A stretch of DNA of 64,000 nt from RUG023 sp900315435 (GTDB lineage Bacteria > Spirochaetota > Spirochaetia > Sphaerochaetales > Sphaerochaetaceae): the NCBI GenBank assembly GCA_902788205.1, contig CADAJJ010000002.1, forward strand, positions 1 to 64,000, read 5' to 3'. Positions 52,403 through 61,363 of the stretch are shown one piece after another (the first letter of the stretch is position 1; every line of letters begins with the position of its first letter). The translations under genes and the position numbers were made by a program. The notes beneath the pieces are model-generated. The model saw only the letters and a list, made by a program, of their open reading frames with translations. It did no database searches and was not told the origin of the DNA.

Positions 52403-53401
52403 CTATGAGGTAAATAATACATCCTGTATTGTCTGTTGGTTCACCATTTTCCGATCTTCCAGATAATTGGAAATATTTGAAATAATATTGGTTATTCCAA
52501 TCTCAAATTTTAATGGACTCTGAGGGGTGCTGTGGGGTGTTATTACCAAATTTTCTAGATTCCACAAAGGACTATCTTTGGGGAGCGGTTCCTGTTCAAA
52601 CGTGTCACACCCAGCACCAGCAATCACATGCTCTTGCAAAGCCCTGAATAGGTCACCATTATCAACAACAGCTCCGCGACAGATATTAATCAGGTATGCA
52701 GTCGGCTTCATTTTCAGAAGTCGGTTGTAGTCTATCAGATGGTAACTTGTCGTATTCAAGGGAACTGCAAGTACGACATAGTCCGCAAGCGGCAACAAGT
52801 CATCAAGTGAGTCTCCCTCTTCCACAGAATAGACTTTATCATAATTTTCAAGCGATTTCTTCGACCTGCAGAATCCAATCGTCTGCATTTCAAAAGCCTT
52901 TGCTCTTTTAGCCACTTCGCGAGCGATACTCCCCGTACCCACGGTCAACAGCATTTTTCCATAGAGCGACGTGTAGGGATTTGAATGGTTTACCCCCCAA
53001 TGGTGTACGTTCTGTGCAGCGAAAATCTCCCGTGTTCCATAATCCAGCGTAAACATGAAATAAAATACGTGCTCTGCCAAACAGATGGAATTTCTGCCAG
53101 AACCATTGGTAACTTGCACACCTTTTTCAAACAACCTTACAGAGATTCCACTCTCAATTCCCACCCAATCGTAGTGAAGCCAACGTAGTTTAGGTGCATC
53201 AAGAATAGCAGTCATCGGAAGTGCATTACCAAGAATCGCAACCGTAGCATGATGTAAATCGTCCATCGCTTTTTGTTTGGCGTTTTCTCCCTGAGGATTA
53301 ACCCAAGAGACCTGGAAATCTGCATTTTGAAATGCGGCATTTAGTTTTTTCTGGTACTTTTCTGGATAACTCGTATAAATCAAAGCGATTTCCTTTTTCA
53401 T
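52403..53401 (-). CDS. D-isomer-specific 2-hydroxyacid dehydrogenase
   Basis: This 332-residue NAD(P)-dependent reductase has the nucleotide loop GKMLLTVGTGSIAREVAKRAKAF near residue 148 (GTGSIA). Catalytic Arg lies in INICRGAVVDNG, Glu in FEQEPLPKDSPLW and His in VITPHSTP. It reduces a 2-keto acid or oxidises its D-hydroxy acid. In this operon it could act on a keto acid from the dehydratase. The ATG follows AAAGGAG. From here rightward the DNA becomes clearly richer in A/T. Confidence 0.9.
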   Translation of the reverse strand: MKKEIALIYTSYPEKYQKKLNAAFQNADFQVSWVNPQGENAKQKAMDDLHHATVAILGNALPMTAILDAPKLRWLHYDWVGIESGISVRLFEKGVQVTNGSGRNSICLAEHVFYFMFTLDYGTREIFAAQNVHHWGVNHSNPYTSLYGKMLLTVGTGSIAREVAKRAKAFEMQTIGFCRSKKSLENYDKVYSVEEGDSLDDLLPLADYVVLAVPLNTTSYHLIDYNRLLKMKPTAYLINICRGAVVDNGDLFRALQEHVIAGAGCDTFEQEPLPKDSPLWNLENLVITPHSTPQSPLKFEIGITNIISNISNYLEDRKMVNQQTIQDVLFTS

Positions 53402-53678
53402 AAGTTTCTCCTTTTGCCTAGGTAGTCTCTAAATTGATTATTTCACAGTATCCAATTATGTCTTTTTTATTAAATTATCCTAACAAATTACAATTAATAC
53501 GTAGTAATAATAGCAATTATATAATATACTATATAGAATACTTATTTTTGAGATACAAAGCGACAAAGCATATATGACCAACAAGATTGTTAATTAATAA
53601 TCTCTAAAAAGAGCTTGAATAAATGGCAATCATGCCCTCTAAAGTAATATTCGTTTATGCCCGATTACATGCCTCATA
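53402..53678. other. AT-rich spacer without a gene
   Basis: The 277 bp are very AT-rich, with many short A/T palindromic runs such as TATAATATACTATATAG near 53520-53536. It probably holds the promoter for the dehydrogenase operon and the 3' end of the beta-mannosidase transcript. No clear hairpin with a U-tract is visible. Confidence 0.5.
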
Positions 53679-56093
53679 TCATTTTATATTAAAACAACTT
53701 CTAATCTTCAAGACCTTGGGATTTCCCGACTCAATGAGCACTTCTCTCTCCCCTTTTTCCATATCAAAATAATTGTCAGAAAGCAGGATATCTGTATCGG
53801 GACTGTCGATTGCCACATATTTTGCATACGCATCCGCATGAACTCGAATCTTGTTCCCAGAAATTTCGTAGGAAAGATGAGGATTGATGAACCCATAATA
53901 TTTCGGCTGAGTAAAAAGTATCGATCCCGACGAAACTATTTTGCCATTCACTTCAAATGCAAACGATAGATGGTTGTGAAGGAAATCGGTATGGTGGAAA
54001 TCTAACTCCTTCAACCAAAGCGATGAAAGCGCAGGAACGGTTACTATCTCCATTCCAGAAGCTATGATCACGGAAGCCTCGTTGCAGAGAGCCCATTTCA
54101 CCACTCCAGTAACTGCTATCCGGGTCTCATTGGCCACACAAAGCTTTCCCTTTGTGGGAATGGGACCGTCATGCTCTTGGTTCACATTTGCAAGGACGGT
54201 CTGTTCCCCCGTTTCCTCGCAACTGATTATCACGGGAGCAAAGAACCGTTTGGCGAAATAATGCAAGGCTTTCCAGCGTCCATAGTAATCTATGGAGGAC
54301 CAGGAAGCTACCGGCCAAATATCATCCAGTTGCCAATAAATCGCGCCCATGCAAATCCCACGGTTTCTCCTCCAGTGTTCGACCCCATATTTTATTGCTT
54401 CTGCCTGAAGCAGTTGAGAAGCATAGACCAGCATGTCCAAACTAGTCGGATACAGGAAAGTTTGTGCCATGTACATCATAATCCGTCCATTGGCACTGCT
54501 GTTTCGCTGATGCTTGTCCATAATTCGAGAGAAAATATTGCGGTCTTCCGGCTTGGTGAACGAAGCAATGGTCCTCATATCTGGAAAGGACTGGAAACCA
54601 AATTCGGAGACATAGCGGAAACGAAATTCTCGGTATGCAGAAAAAGGAACCCCTCCATGCCAGACTTCCCAGTAGTGTACATCCCCACGGCAAGAATCAG
54701 TCGGATTATCAAAACTTCCTCCCGAGGAAGGCGAAGACGGCCAATATGGGGTATCTGGATCTGCTTCTTTCAGAATGTGGGGAATCAGGTATTCGTACAT
54801 CTTAATATAGGTGGCACGGGTGTGGTCATCACTATCGTACTTACCGGTAATCTCAAATTCTTCGATCTCGTTGTTTCCGCACCATAGTCCAAGACTAGCA
54901 TGATGGCGGATACGCCGCACATTCTCATCAATTTCTTGAGTAATATTCTGCTCAAAGTTATCGTTCAGCTCGTAGTTCGAGCATGCAAACATCATATCTT
55001 GCCAAACGACGAGTCCGAGCTCATCACATATATCGTAAAACCAGTCTTGGGGATAGAACCCCCCACCCCAAACACGAATGCAATTAAAATGGGCTGCTTT
55101 GCATTGTTCAAGGAGCCTTTGGGTACGCTCGGGGGTAATCCGGCTTAGCAGATTGTCTTCCGGAATATAGTCTGCGCCCATTGCGAAGAAATCAACATCG
55201 TTGACCCGATGGGCAAAGCGCTCTCCCCACTTGTCCTTCCTACGGTCAAGCTTCATAGTTCGGAGGCCGATGCGCTTAACCATAGAATCGATTTCAACTC
55301 CCTGCTCTATCAGGCGGATTGAGACCAAGTACAATGGCTGGTCGCCAAGCCCATTCGGCCACCAAAGCTCAGGGTTATCAACTTTGACAAATTGGTGATT
55401 CACCATGATTTGCAGGTTTCCATGAGGATTGATTAATTGGATAGCAACATCAGCGTGCTTACTCTGCAGTACATCGACCTTGACAAATACCTGCCCACTC
55501 TGGTGTCTCTGGACGATATGGCAATCCAAAATACGAGAACCAGTGGTTCCCAAGAGGCACACGTCTTTCCAGATACCACCGTCTGGAAGCCGTGCCCCCC
55601 AATCCCACCCGAACATGCAATGAGCCTTTCGGAGGTGAGGATAGCCGCGACTACAGTCCGAACTCCCCCCGACATGGAATTTGGAGTCGGCTTGCTTGAT
55701 GTACTTCAGAGGAGATTGCACCGTCACAGAAAGGTGGTTATGCTTTTTAAGATACTTACCTACAGGGAATTCCCAAGAGCGAAACATATTATCCGTGCTT
55801 CCAATTCTCCGCCCATTGAGTGTGATGTATGAAAGTGTGTCAATTCCAGAGAAATGCAAGAAGATTTCTTTGCAACAAGCAAAATCATCGCTAAGGTCAA
55901 AGTCTCGGGAAAATACGTAGTCGTGCTCCATAAGCCGAAGTGCCCGTTCCTCGTTGTCCCGATAAAATGGATCCCCCATTTTCCCTGCCTCGAGAAGAAA
56001 CGAATAGACAGAGCCTGGTATAGTCCCTTCAATGGACTCATCTGCTCCTTTTTGCACCATCGTCCAGTTACCATTCAAAAATTGTTTGACCAT
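53679..56093 (-). CDS. Beta-mannosidase, glycoside hydrolase family 2
   Basis: The 804-residue protein has no signal peptide, so it acts inside the cell on imported oligosaccharides. An N-terminal sugar-binding domain (FLNGNWTM...GTIPGSVYSFLLEAG) and the HCMFGWDWGARLP block precede the barrel. The barrel has FNCIRVWGGGFYPQDWFYD, the acid/base Glu in LWCGNNEIEEF and the nucleophile Glu in VSEFGFQSFPDM. The motifs distinguish beta-mannosidase from beta-galactosidase. The ATG follows CGGAG by 9 bases. It is the last gene of a leftward run with GH31 and GH3 genes. Confidence 0.93.
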   Translation of the reverse strand: MVKQFLNGNWTMVQKGADESIEGTIPGSVYSFLLEAGKMGDPFYRDNEERALRLMEHDYVFSRDFDLSDDFACCKEIFLHFSGIDTLSYITLNGRRIGSTDNMFRSWEFPVGKYLKKHNHLSVTVQSPLKYIKQADSKFHVGGSSDCSRGYPHLRKAHCMFGWDWGARLPDGGIWKDVCLLGTTGSRILDCHIVQRHQSGQVFVKVDVLQSKHADVAIQLINPHGNLQIMVNHQFVKVDNPELWWPNGLGDQPLYLVSIRLIEQGVEIDSMVKRIGLRTMKLDRRKDKWGERFAHRVNDVDFFAMGADYIPEDNLLSRITPERTQRLLEQCKAAHFNCIRVWGGGFYPQDWFYDICDELGLVVWQDMMFACSNYELNDNFEQNITQEIDENVRRIRHHASLGLWCGNNEIEEFEITGKYDSDDHTRATYIKMYEYLIPHILKEADPDTPYWPSSPSSGGSFDNPTDSCRGDVHYWEVWHGGVPFSAYREFRFRYVSEFGFQSFPDMRTIASFTKPEDRNIFSRIMDKHQRNSSANGRIMMYMAQTFLYPTSLDMLVYASQLLQAEAIKYGVEHWRRNRGICMGAIYWQLDDIWPVASWSSIDYYGRWKALHYFAKRFFAPVIISCEETGEQTVLANVNQEHDGPIPTKGKLCVANETRIAVTGVVKWALCNEASVIIASGMEIVTVPALSSLWLKELDFHHTDFLHNHLSFAFEVNGKIVSSGSILFTQPKYYGFINPHLSYEISGNKIRVHADAYAKYVAIDSPDTDILLSDNYFDMEKGEREVLIESGNPKVLKIRSCFNIK

Positions 56094-56114
56094 TCATATT
56101 TCTCCGTATACTGC

Positions 56115-58220
56115 TCAATGCTCTATGACGCATACGTGCGGTGGCAGTTTGACCCTGTATTCCACCTGGACCCTCTCCAAAACTTCTGCCACCTTGATTG
56201 TTCCGTAAACATGAACTTCATACCTTTCTTCCTGCCCTTTCAAAAGCAACACCGTCCCCTCTCTTACAAAAACAGGAAGTGAGAAATAGTCATACAATTC
56301 CTCCACCCAGCACGGACCTTGCACATGTGTCCCATCAAACAAGTGAACCCACGAACCTTCCGGGAGGTAGCATGAACCTTTCCCTTCGGCGTTCATTACC
56401 GGAGCAACGATGATATCGTCTCCAAAGCAGTATTGTCTGTCCAAATACAGACAGTTAGGGTCATTGGGAAACATCAAAACCATCGCCCGGATAAAAGGTA
56501 GGCCTGTCTCAACTGCTTCATTTTCCGTTTTAAGCAGATATGGTAAAAGCTTTGCCTTCCACTTGGCGAAGAACGAAAGGACTTGACATGCTTCTTCATC
56601 AAACACCCAAGGAACGCGATATGACGCTGAACCATGTAAGCGGGAATGAGAAGAGAAAAGGCCAAAGGCGATCCATCGCTTGTATATGTCAGCACTTGCC
56701 GTTTGTTCAAACCCGCCAATATCGTGGCTCCAATAGGCAAAACCACAGAGGCCAAGAGAGAGACCTCCACGAAGTGTCTGAGCCATGGAAGAATATGTTG
56801 CCGAGCAATCTCCACCCCAATGAACCGGGTATCTCTCTCCACCAATCGTTGCTGAACGTGCAAAGAGGACGGCATTCCCCCTCCCTTTCTCCTTCTCCAG
56901 CAAAGAAAAGACCGTATGGTTGTACAAGTCCGTGTAGCGGTTATGCATTGCGTTGGGATCGGAATGATCGTACCACACAACATCACTTGTGGGTATTCGT
57001 TCTCCAAAATCGGTCTTAAAACAATCGACCCCCATGTCAAGCAGAGTCTTCAACTTTCCACAATACCAATCAACTGCAGCGGGATTTGTGAAATCCACAA
57101 TCGCCATTCCTGCCTGCCATTTGTCCCATTGCCACACGGAACCTTCGCTCCGGTGAAGGAAAAAACCACCTCTCAATCCTTCGACGAACAGTGGAGATTT
57201 CTGCCCTACGTAACTGTTGATCCATACACATACCTTTAGTCCTTTCGCATGAATGTCACGAATCATCTCTTCAGGGTCGGGGAAACGGCTCAGATCCCAT
57301 GCAAAGTTGACCCACTCAAATCCCTTCATCCAAAAACAATCAAAATGGATGACCGAAAGAGGAATGGAATATGCATGCATCTTGTCAATGAAGGAATTGA
57401 CAATATCCCTGTTGTAATCGGTAGTAAAGGAAGTCGAAAGCCAAAGCCCATACGACCAAGCAGGTACATGAGGAACTCTCCCAGCAAGAGCAGTATAATT
57501 AGAAAGCACTTCCTTCAGGTCATGGCCAGCGATAAGGTAGTAGACAAGTCTCTCTCCCACGACGGAGAACTGTACGGCATCGACCACTTCACTCTCAATC
57601 TCAAAGGAAACCTTATCATAGCTTGCTACGAAAATGCCGTATCCTTTACTGGACAAAAGAAGAGGTACGTTCTTATACGCCTGTTCGCTACAGGTACCGC
57701 CATCTTTATTCTCGATATCCACTGATTGTCCATTTTTCACAAAGGCAGTAAACCGTTCTCCTGTACCGTAAAACGTCTCCCCAACCGAGGTGTTCAGATA
57801 CTCAACCATCCGTTTTTCTTCAGGCATCGTCACATATCCCGAAAGCACATTGTTCCTTTGGGTGAGTGTTCGACCACAGTACGAAAAAACCAGTTCTCGA
57901 GAAACTGAAAGATTCCCAGTGGTCAATGTGTTTTTGGTGATCAATGGATGGAACGATTCATTTTGTTCTGGCGTGAATTCCACATTCTTCCTAGGCAAAC
58001 CTAGGTGATGGTACACATCGACCTTGACAACATTTTTCATCGGAGAGGATAAGACTGTCGTCAACATGGTGCAATTTAACGTGTCTCCCCGACCTTTGAT
58101 GGGTTTGGTCGCCTCATAAAGAATCAACGAATCACCTTGTTTCTCCACATCCCATAGCGTCGTATGAGGCGCAACAGACACCCCTTCTTTCATCATCCAA
58201 AAACCATCGTGGAATTTCAT
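56115..58220 (-). CDS. Alpha-xylosidase, glycoside hydrolase family 31 (YicI-like)
   Basis: The protein has 701 residues, slightly shorter than E. coli YicI (772). The nucleophile Asp lies in DCFKTDFGERIPTSDVVWYD, nearly identical in pattern to YicI. The probable acid/base Asp is in HWGGDCSATYSSM. GFAYWSHDIGGFE and SYGLWLSTSFTTDYN add substrate-site residues. The family removes alpha-1,6-xylose from xyloglucan oligosaccharides. There is no signal peptide. It lies 21 bp upstream of the mannosidase and 3 bp downstream of the GH3 gene, so all three are co-transcribed. Confidence 0.93.
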   Translation of the reverse strand: MKFHDGFWMMKEGVSVAPHTTLWDVEKQGDSLILYEATKPIKGRGDTLNCTMLTTVLSSPMKNVVKVDVYHHLGLPRKNVEFTPEQNESFHPLITKNTLTTGNLSVSRELVFSYCGRTLTQRNNVLSGYVTMPEEKRMVEYLNTSVGETFYGTGERFTAFVKNGQSVDIENKDGGTCSEQAYKNVPLLLSSKGYGIFVASYDKVSFEIESEVVDAVQFSVVGERLVYYLIAGHDLKEVLSNYTALAGRVPHVPAWSYGLWLSTSFTTDYNRDIVNSFIDKMHAYSIPLSVIHFDCFWMKGFEWVNFAWDLSRFPDPEEMIRDIHAKGLKVCVWINSYVGQKSPLFVEGLRGGFFLHRSEGSVWQWDKWQAGMAIVDFTNPAAVDWYCGKLKTLLDMGVDCFKTDFGERIPTSDVVWYDHSDPNAMHNRYTDLYNHTVFSLLEKEKGRGNAVLFARSATIGGERYPVHWGGDCSATYSSMAQTLRGGLSLGLCGFAYWSHDIGGFEQTASADIYKRWIAFGLFSSHSRLHGSASYRVPWVFDEEACQVLSFFAKWKAKLLPYLLKTENEAVETGLPFIRAMVLMFPNDPNCLYLDRQYCFGDDIIVAPVMNAEGKGSCYLPEGSWVHLFDGTHVQGPCWVEELYDYFSLPVFVREGTVLLLKGQEERYEVHVYGTIKVAEVLERVQVEYRVKLPPHVCVIEH

Positions 58221-58223
58221 CGC

Positions 58224-60623
58224 TTAATCCAAACGAAGCATTGCCTGAAGCAAATGACGGACATTTCCCTTGATATCTTCCATGGTGATTGCACCCTTCC
58301 TGAGCGCTTTTTTCACCCTCTTCGGGTACCCACAACCCATCTTCAAATCTTCTCCGGCTTTCAACTCAAGGTAATGCTCCGCATGGTTCCACCAATCCGA
58401 GGTAACGAAACCTTCGAATTTCCACTCTCCCCTAAGAATGTCAGTCAACAGTTCCTTGTTTTCCGCTGCATAAATCCCATTAATCTTGTTGTATGAGGAC
58501 ATAACCGCTACCGGTTGGGATTCCTTGATAATGATTTCAAACTGTCTAAGGTAGATTTCTCGCAGTGCTTGTTCGGATACAATGGAGTCACTCTCCTTCC
58601 GATTAGTCTCCTTATTGTTGCAGGCAAAATGTTTCACACATGCCCCGACCCCATTTGACTGGACACCTCGGATGAGCGATGCGGCCAGTTTCCCGGCGAG
58701 AAGAGGATCTTCCGAATAGTATTCGAAGTTTCTTCCACATAGAGGACTGCGGTGGATATTGACGGCAGGTGCCAGCCAGAGGGCGAAATTGTTTTCCTTG
58801 ACCTCACTTGCAGCGACTCGACCGACTTCTTGTAGCAGTTCCTCATTCCACGTAGAAGCAAGAAGTGTCGCACAGGGAAACCAAGTTGTCGTAACACCAC
58901 AATCCGGCAAAATACGCACCCCTGCAGGCCCATCACAGGTCATCATATTCGGTATTCCATATTTTTTCTGATTGCCGAACCCGTACGTGTTTGCCAAGCC
59001 TGTATTGGGCTGTCCTCCGCACATGCCTATGAGCGCATCGTCATCGATTGAATCAATAAATGATTCAAGTTCCTGTTTTCCATTGGCAACTTCTTGGAAA
59101 CCCTCAGAAAGCCAAGTACTCTCCATTGTTCTATCAACATAGCCCTGAGCTACAACCTCAGGAACGATCCCTTCCAGTTTGGAACTTGATTGCCTGTGAA
59201 GCACACAAGAATCTTTCTCATAAGCATGAACAGCACATTGTTCATATGTTCCGTCAGCATTTAGGCGCTGGAAAAGCTGTGACGGAACGAGGTGGTTCTT
59301 CAATTGCTCGACTACTGCGTCGTCATCAAGTTGTACACGAAGTTTTATGGGTTGCAGGTCCATACAGGACTCGCCAAGAGCAATCTCATAGTCTCCTTTC
59401 TCGAGAATCCATTCTGCTCTCTTTTCATCATAACTCGCTACCCTCGCCAAGGGGAAACGAAACGTTAGTTCCACCGATTCGTCAGGCGCCAATGTTTGTG
59501 TCTTTCCAAAAGCTGCCAATACTACGTGCGCTTTCCGAAGGATTCCTTGGGGAGGAGTAACATATACCTCCACTACGTTTTTTCCTCTGAACTTTCCCGT
59601 ATTGGTGACCTGTACTGTCAGAGAAATGTCGGCGCCATCAAACGCAGCATTGAGCACCTTTTTCCCAAACGTGGTATACGATAATCCATAGCCGAATGGA
59701 TAGACAACGTTCTTATTCTGAGCGGGAATAGTCGTAAAGTACCGGTACCCAACAAAAATATCATCGGTATAGGCGACTGAATTAGATGTGGCATGAAAGC
59801 CCTCTGTCGAGGGATAATCGTCCAACGATCGTGCGTACGTATCGACTAATCTTCCTGAAGGATTCTCCTTCCCCAGCAAAAGGTCTGCAATGGCGATTCC
59901 TCCCATGGAACCACCTTGCAGGACCAAAAGTGCCCCCTGTACATGTGGATTGTCGCTAAACCATGCAGTGTCGACCATACCACCCACATTGAGAACGACA
60001 ATCACTTTGGAGAACTGTTTGGTCACCTGGCTCACCAGTTCCCTCTCTTCATCGCTCAATGAGAAATCGCCATGGGGAAATATTTTTTCTTCTTGTTTGA
60101 GAATGTCATTCTTCAAAACGCTATGAAGCTTACTACCGCAACAGCGATCCCACCCCTCTCCAGAGAATCTGCTGATGACAATAACCGCTACCATACCAGG
60201 AGTATTTGCTTTCGCCGCAAGTTCAGAAGGAAAGGGAGCCTCTGGAATCAAGCCTGGCTTCATGCCCTTCGCATAGAGTCTTTTCACATACTCCGTATAG
60301 TAGTCGGCAAGCGCATGGTCATAGGTGATCTCCCCTTGCAACTCTGCAAAGCTGAGACCTTGGATTAGGTTGTACACTTGATCCGTAGTCACTTCCCCAC
60401 TTCCACCGCCACCGGCAACATAGTCGGCACAGCCTTTCCCAAACGGGGCTACGCAGGTCCCCCGGGCGAATGGGAGAATGTTACCCTCGTTCTTCAACAG
60501 GACGGCACCCTCTAAAGCAGCCCTCCGAGCGACTTGAAGGTGGTACTGCGAACCAGTCACCCTCCGGCCATCGTCCCCAAGAGGAATGGGAACCTGATAC
60601 AGCGAACGTGTCCAATGTCTCAT
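58224..60623 (-). CDS. Beta-glucosidase, glycoside hydrolase family 3 with swapped domain order
   Basis: This is a 799-residue protein. The usual C-terminal GH3 domain comes first (RRAALEGAVLLKNEGNILPF, VVLNVGGMVDTAW, NPSGRLVDTYA, residues about 30-300). A fibronectin-III-like region follows (VTNTGKFRGKNVVEVYVTPP). The catalytic barrel comes last (MTCDGPAGVRI, GRNFEYYSEDP, VKHFACNNKETNR, and the nucleophile Asp in GFVTSDWWNHAEHY). This inverted order is known in some rumen and clostridial beta-glucosidases. There is no signal peptide. It probably removes beta-glucosyl residues after the alpha-xylosidase. Confidence 0.92.
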   Translation of the reverse strand: MRHWTRSLYQVPIPLGDDGRRVTGSQYHLQVARRAALEGAVLLKNEGNILPFARGTCVAPFGKGCADYVAGGGGSGEVTTDQVYNLIQGLSFAELQGEITYDHALADYYTEYVKRLYAKGMKPGLIPEAPFPSELAAKANTPGMVAVIVISRFSGEGWDRCCGSKLHSVLKNDILKQEEKIFPHGDFSLSDEERELVSQVTKQFSKVIVVLNVGGMVDTAWFSDNPHVQGALLVLQGGSMGGIAIADLLLGKENPSGRLVDTYARSLDDYPSTEGFHATSNSVAYTDDIFVGYRYFTTIPAQNKNVVYPFGYGLSYTTFGKKVLNAAFDGADISLTVQVTNTGKFRGKNVVEVYVTPPQGILRKAHVVLAAFGKTQTLAPDESVELTFRFPLARVASYDEKRAEWILEKGDYEIALGESCMDLQPIKLRVQLDDDAVVEQLKNHLVPSQLFQRLNADGTYEQCAVHAYEKDSCVLHRQSSSKLEGIVPEVVAQGYVDRTMESTWLSEGFQEVANGKQELESFIDSIDDDALIGMCGGQPNTGLANTYGFGNQKKYGIPNMMTCDGPAGVRILPDCGVTTTWFPCATLLASTWNEELLQEVGRVAASEVKENNFALWLAPAVNIHRSPLCGRNFEYYSEDPLLAGKLAASLIRGVQSNGVGACVKHFACNNKETNRKESDSIVSEQALREIYLRQFEIIIKESQPVAVMSSYNKINGIYAAENKELLTDILRGEWKFEGFVTSDWWNHAEHYLELKAGEDLKMGCGYPKRVKKALRKGAITMEDIKGNVRHLLQAMLRLD

Positions 60624-60636
60624 GAAGAGCCTCCCG

Positions 60637-61356
60637 TCATTTTTGATACGAATCCATCACTTCCGACATGTTCTCTTTGATATTGGTCAAATGCTCTCGC
60701 ATCTTTCTGGCAGCCTTTTCCGAGTCATGTTCGCAGATTGCTGCGACAATTTCTTCATGCTGGTCTAGGTGGAGCCGTACCGTCTCAATGCGGTTGTTCA
60801 CTGATTTCTTCAAGTACTGCCACATGTTTCCTGCAAGCATTTCCCAGATGCAATTTTGAAGTTTTTCCAGCGCACGATTGCCAGATCCCTCCGCAATTGC
60901 TTGGTGTAGGTCATGATTCATCACTTCCAGCGAAGTATCCGTGCCGGTGGCAATTCGGTGGCGCTCCAACAGAGATTTGAGTTTTTCACAGGTTTTCGCA
61001 TCTGCTTTGAGCGCGCAGAGTCTAGCTGACTCGCACTCAATCAGGAGCCTAGCTTCATCGATATCGATGGGAGAAATCTGCTCACGCGCGATGGACTCGC
61101 CAAGTTGCTGCAATGTGCGGCCCGGCTCTTCCGTCCGTCTGATATAGGTACCATCTCCCTGCCGCGACTCAAGAAGGCCCTTGGCAACCTGTGCGGCAAT
61201 TGCCTGGTGGACTGAAGCTCTACTGACGGACAACTGAGTGGCAAGATCTCTCTCTGATGGGATTCGATCACCCGGCTGCAAATTCTGTTCTTTGATTAGC
61301 TGGTCCAGCCGTGTCATAATTATCGAATAAATTTTTTGAGTTTTTCCCGTGTCCAT
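60637..61356 (-). CDS. GntR/FadR-family transcriptional regulator
   Basis: In this 239-residue protein the winged-helix N-terminus (KIYSIIMTRLDQLIKEQNLQ, RIPSERDLATQLSVSRASVHQAI) is a GntR domain. The all-helical C-terminal FCD domain (residues about 95-225, EARLLIECESARLCAL, NHDLHQAIAEGSGNRAL, HEEIVAAICEHDSEKAARKMREHL) has the metal-ligand histidines of that class. It usually senses a sugar acid or carboxylate. The ATG at 61356 follows GAGG by 6 bases. It sits inside the glycosidase operon and is its probable local regulator. Confidence 0.92.
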   Translation of the reverse strand: MDTGKTQKIYSIIMTRLDQLIKEQNLQPGDRIPSERDLATQLSVSRASVHQAIAAQVAKGLLESRQGDGTYIRRTEEPGRTLQQLGESIAREQISPIDIDEARLLIECESARLCALKADAKTCEKLKSLLERHRIATGTDTSLEVMNHDLHQAIAEGSGNRALEKLQNCIWEMLAGNMWQYLKKSVNNRIETVRLHLDQHEEIVAAICEHDSEKAARKMREHLTNIKENMSEVMDSYQK

Positions 61357-61363
61357 TTCAACC

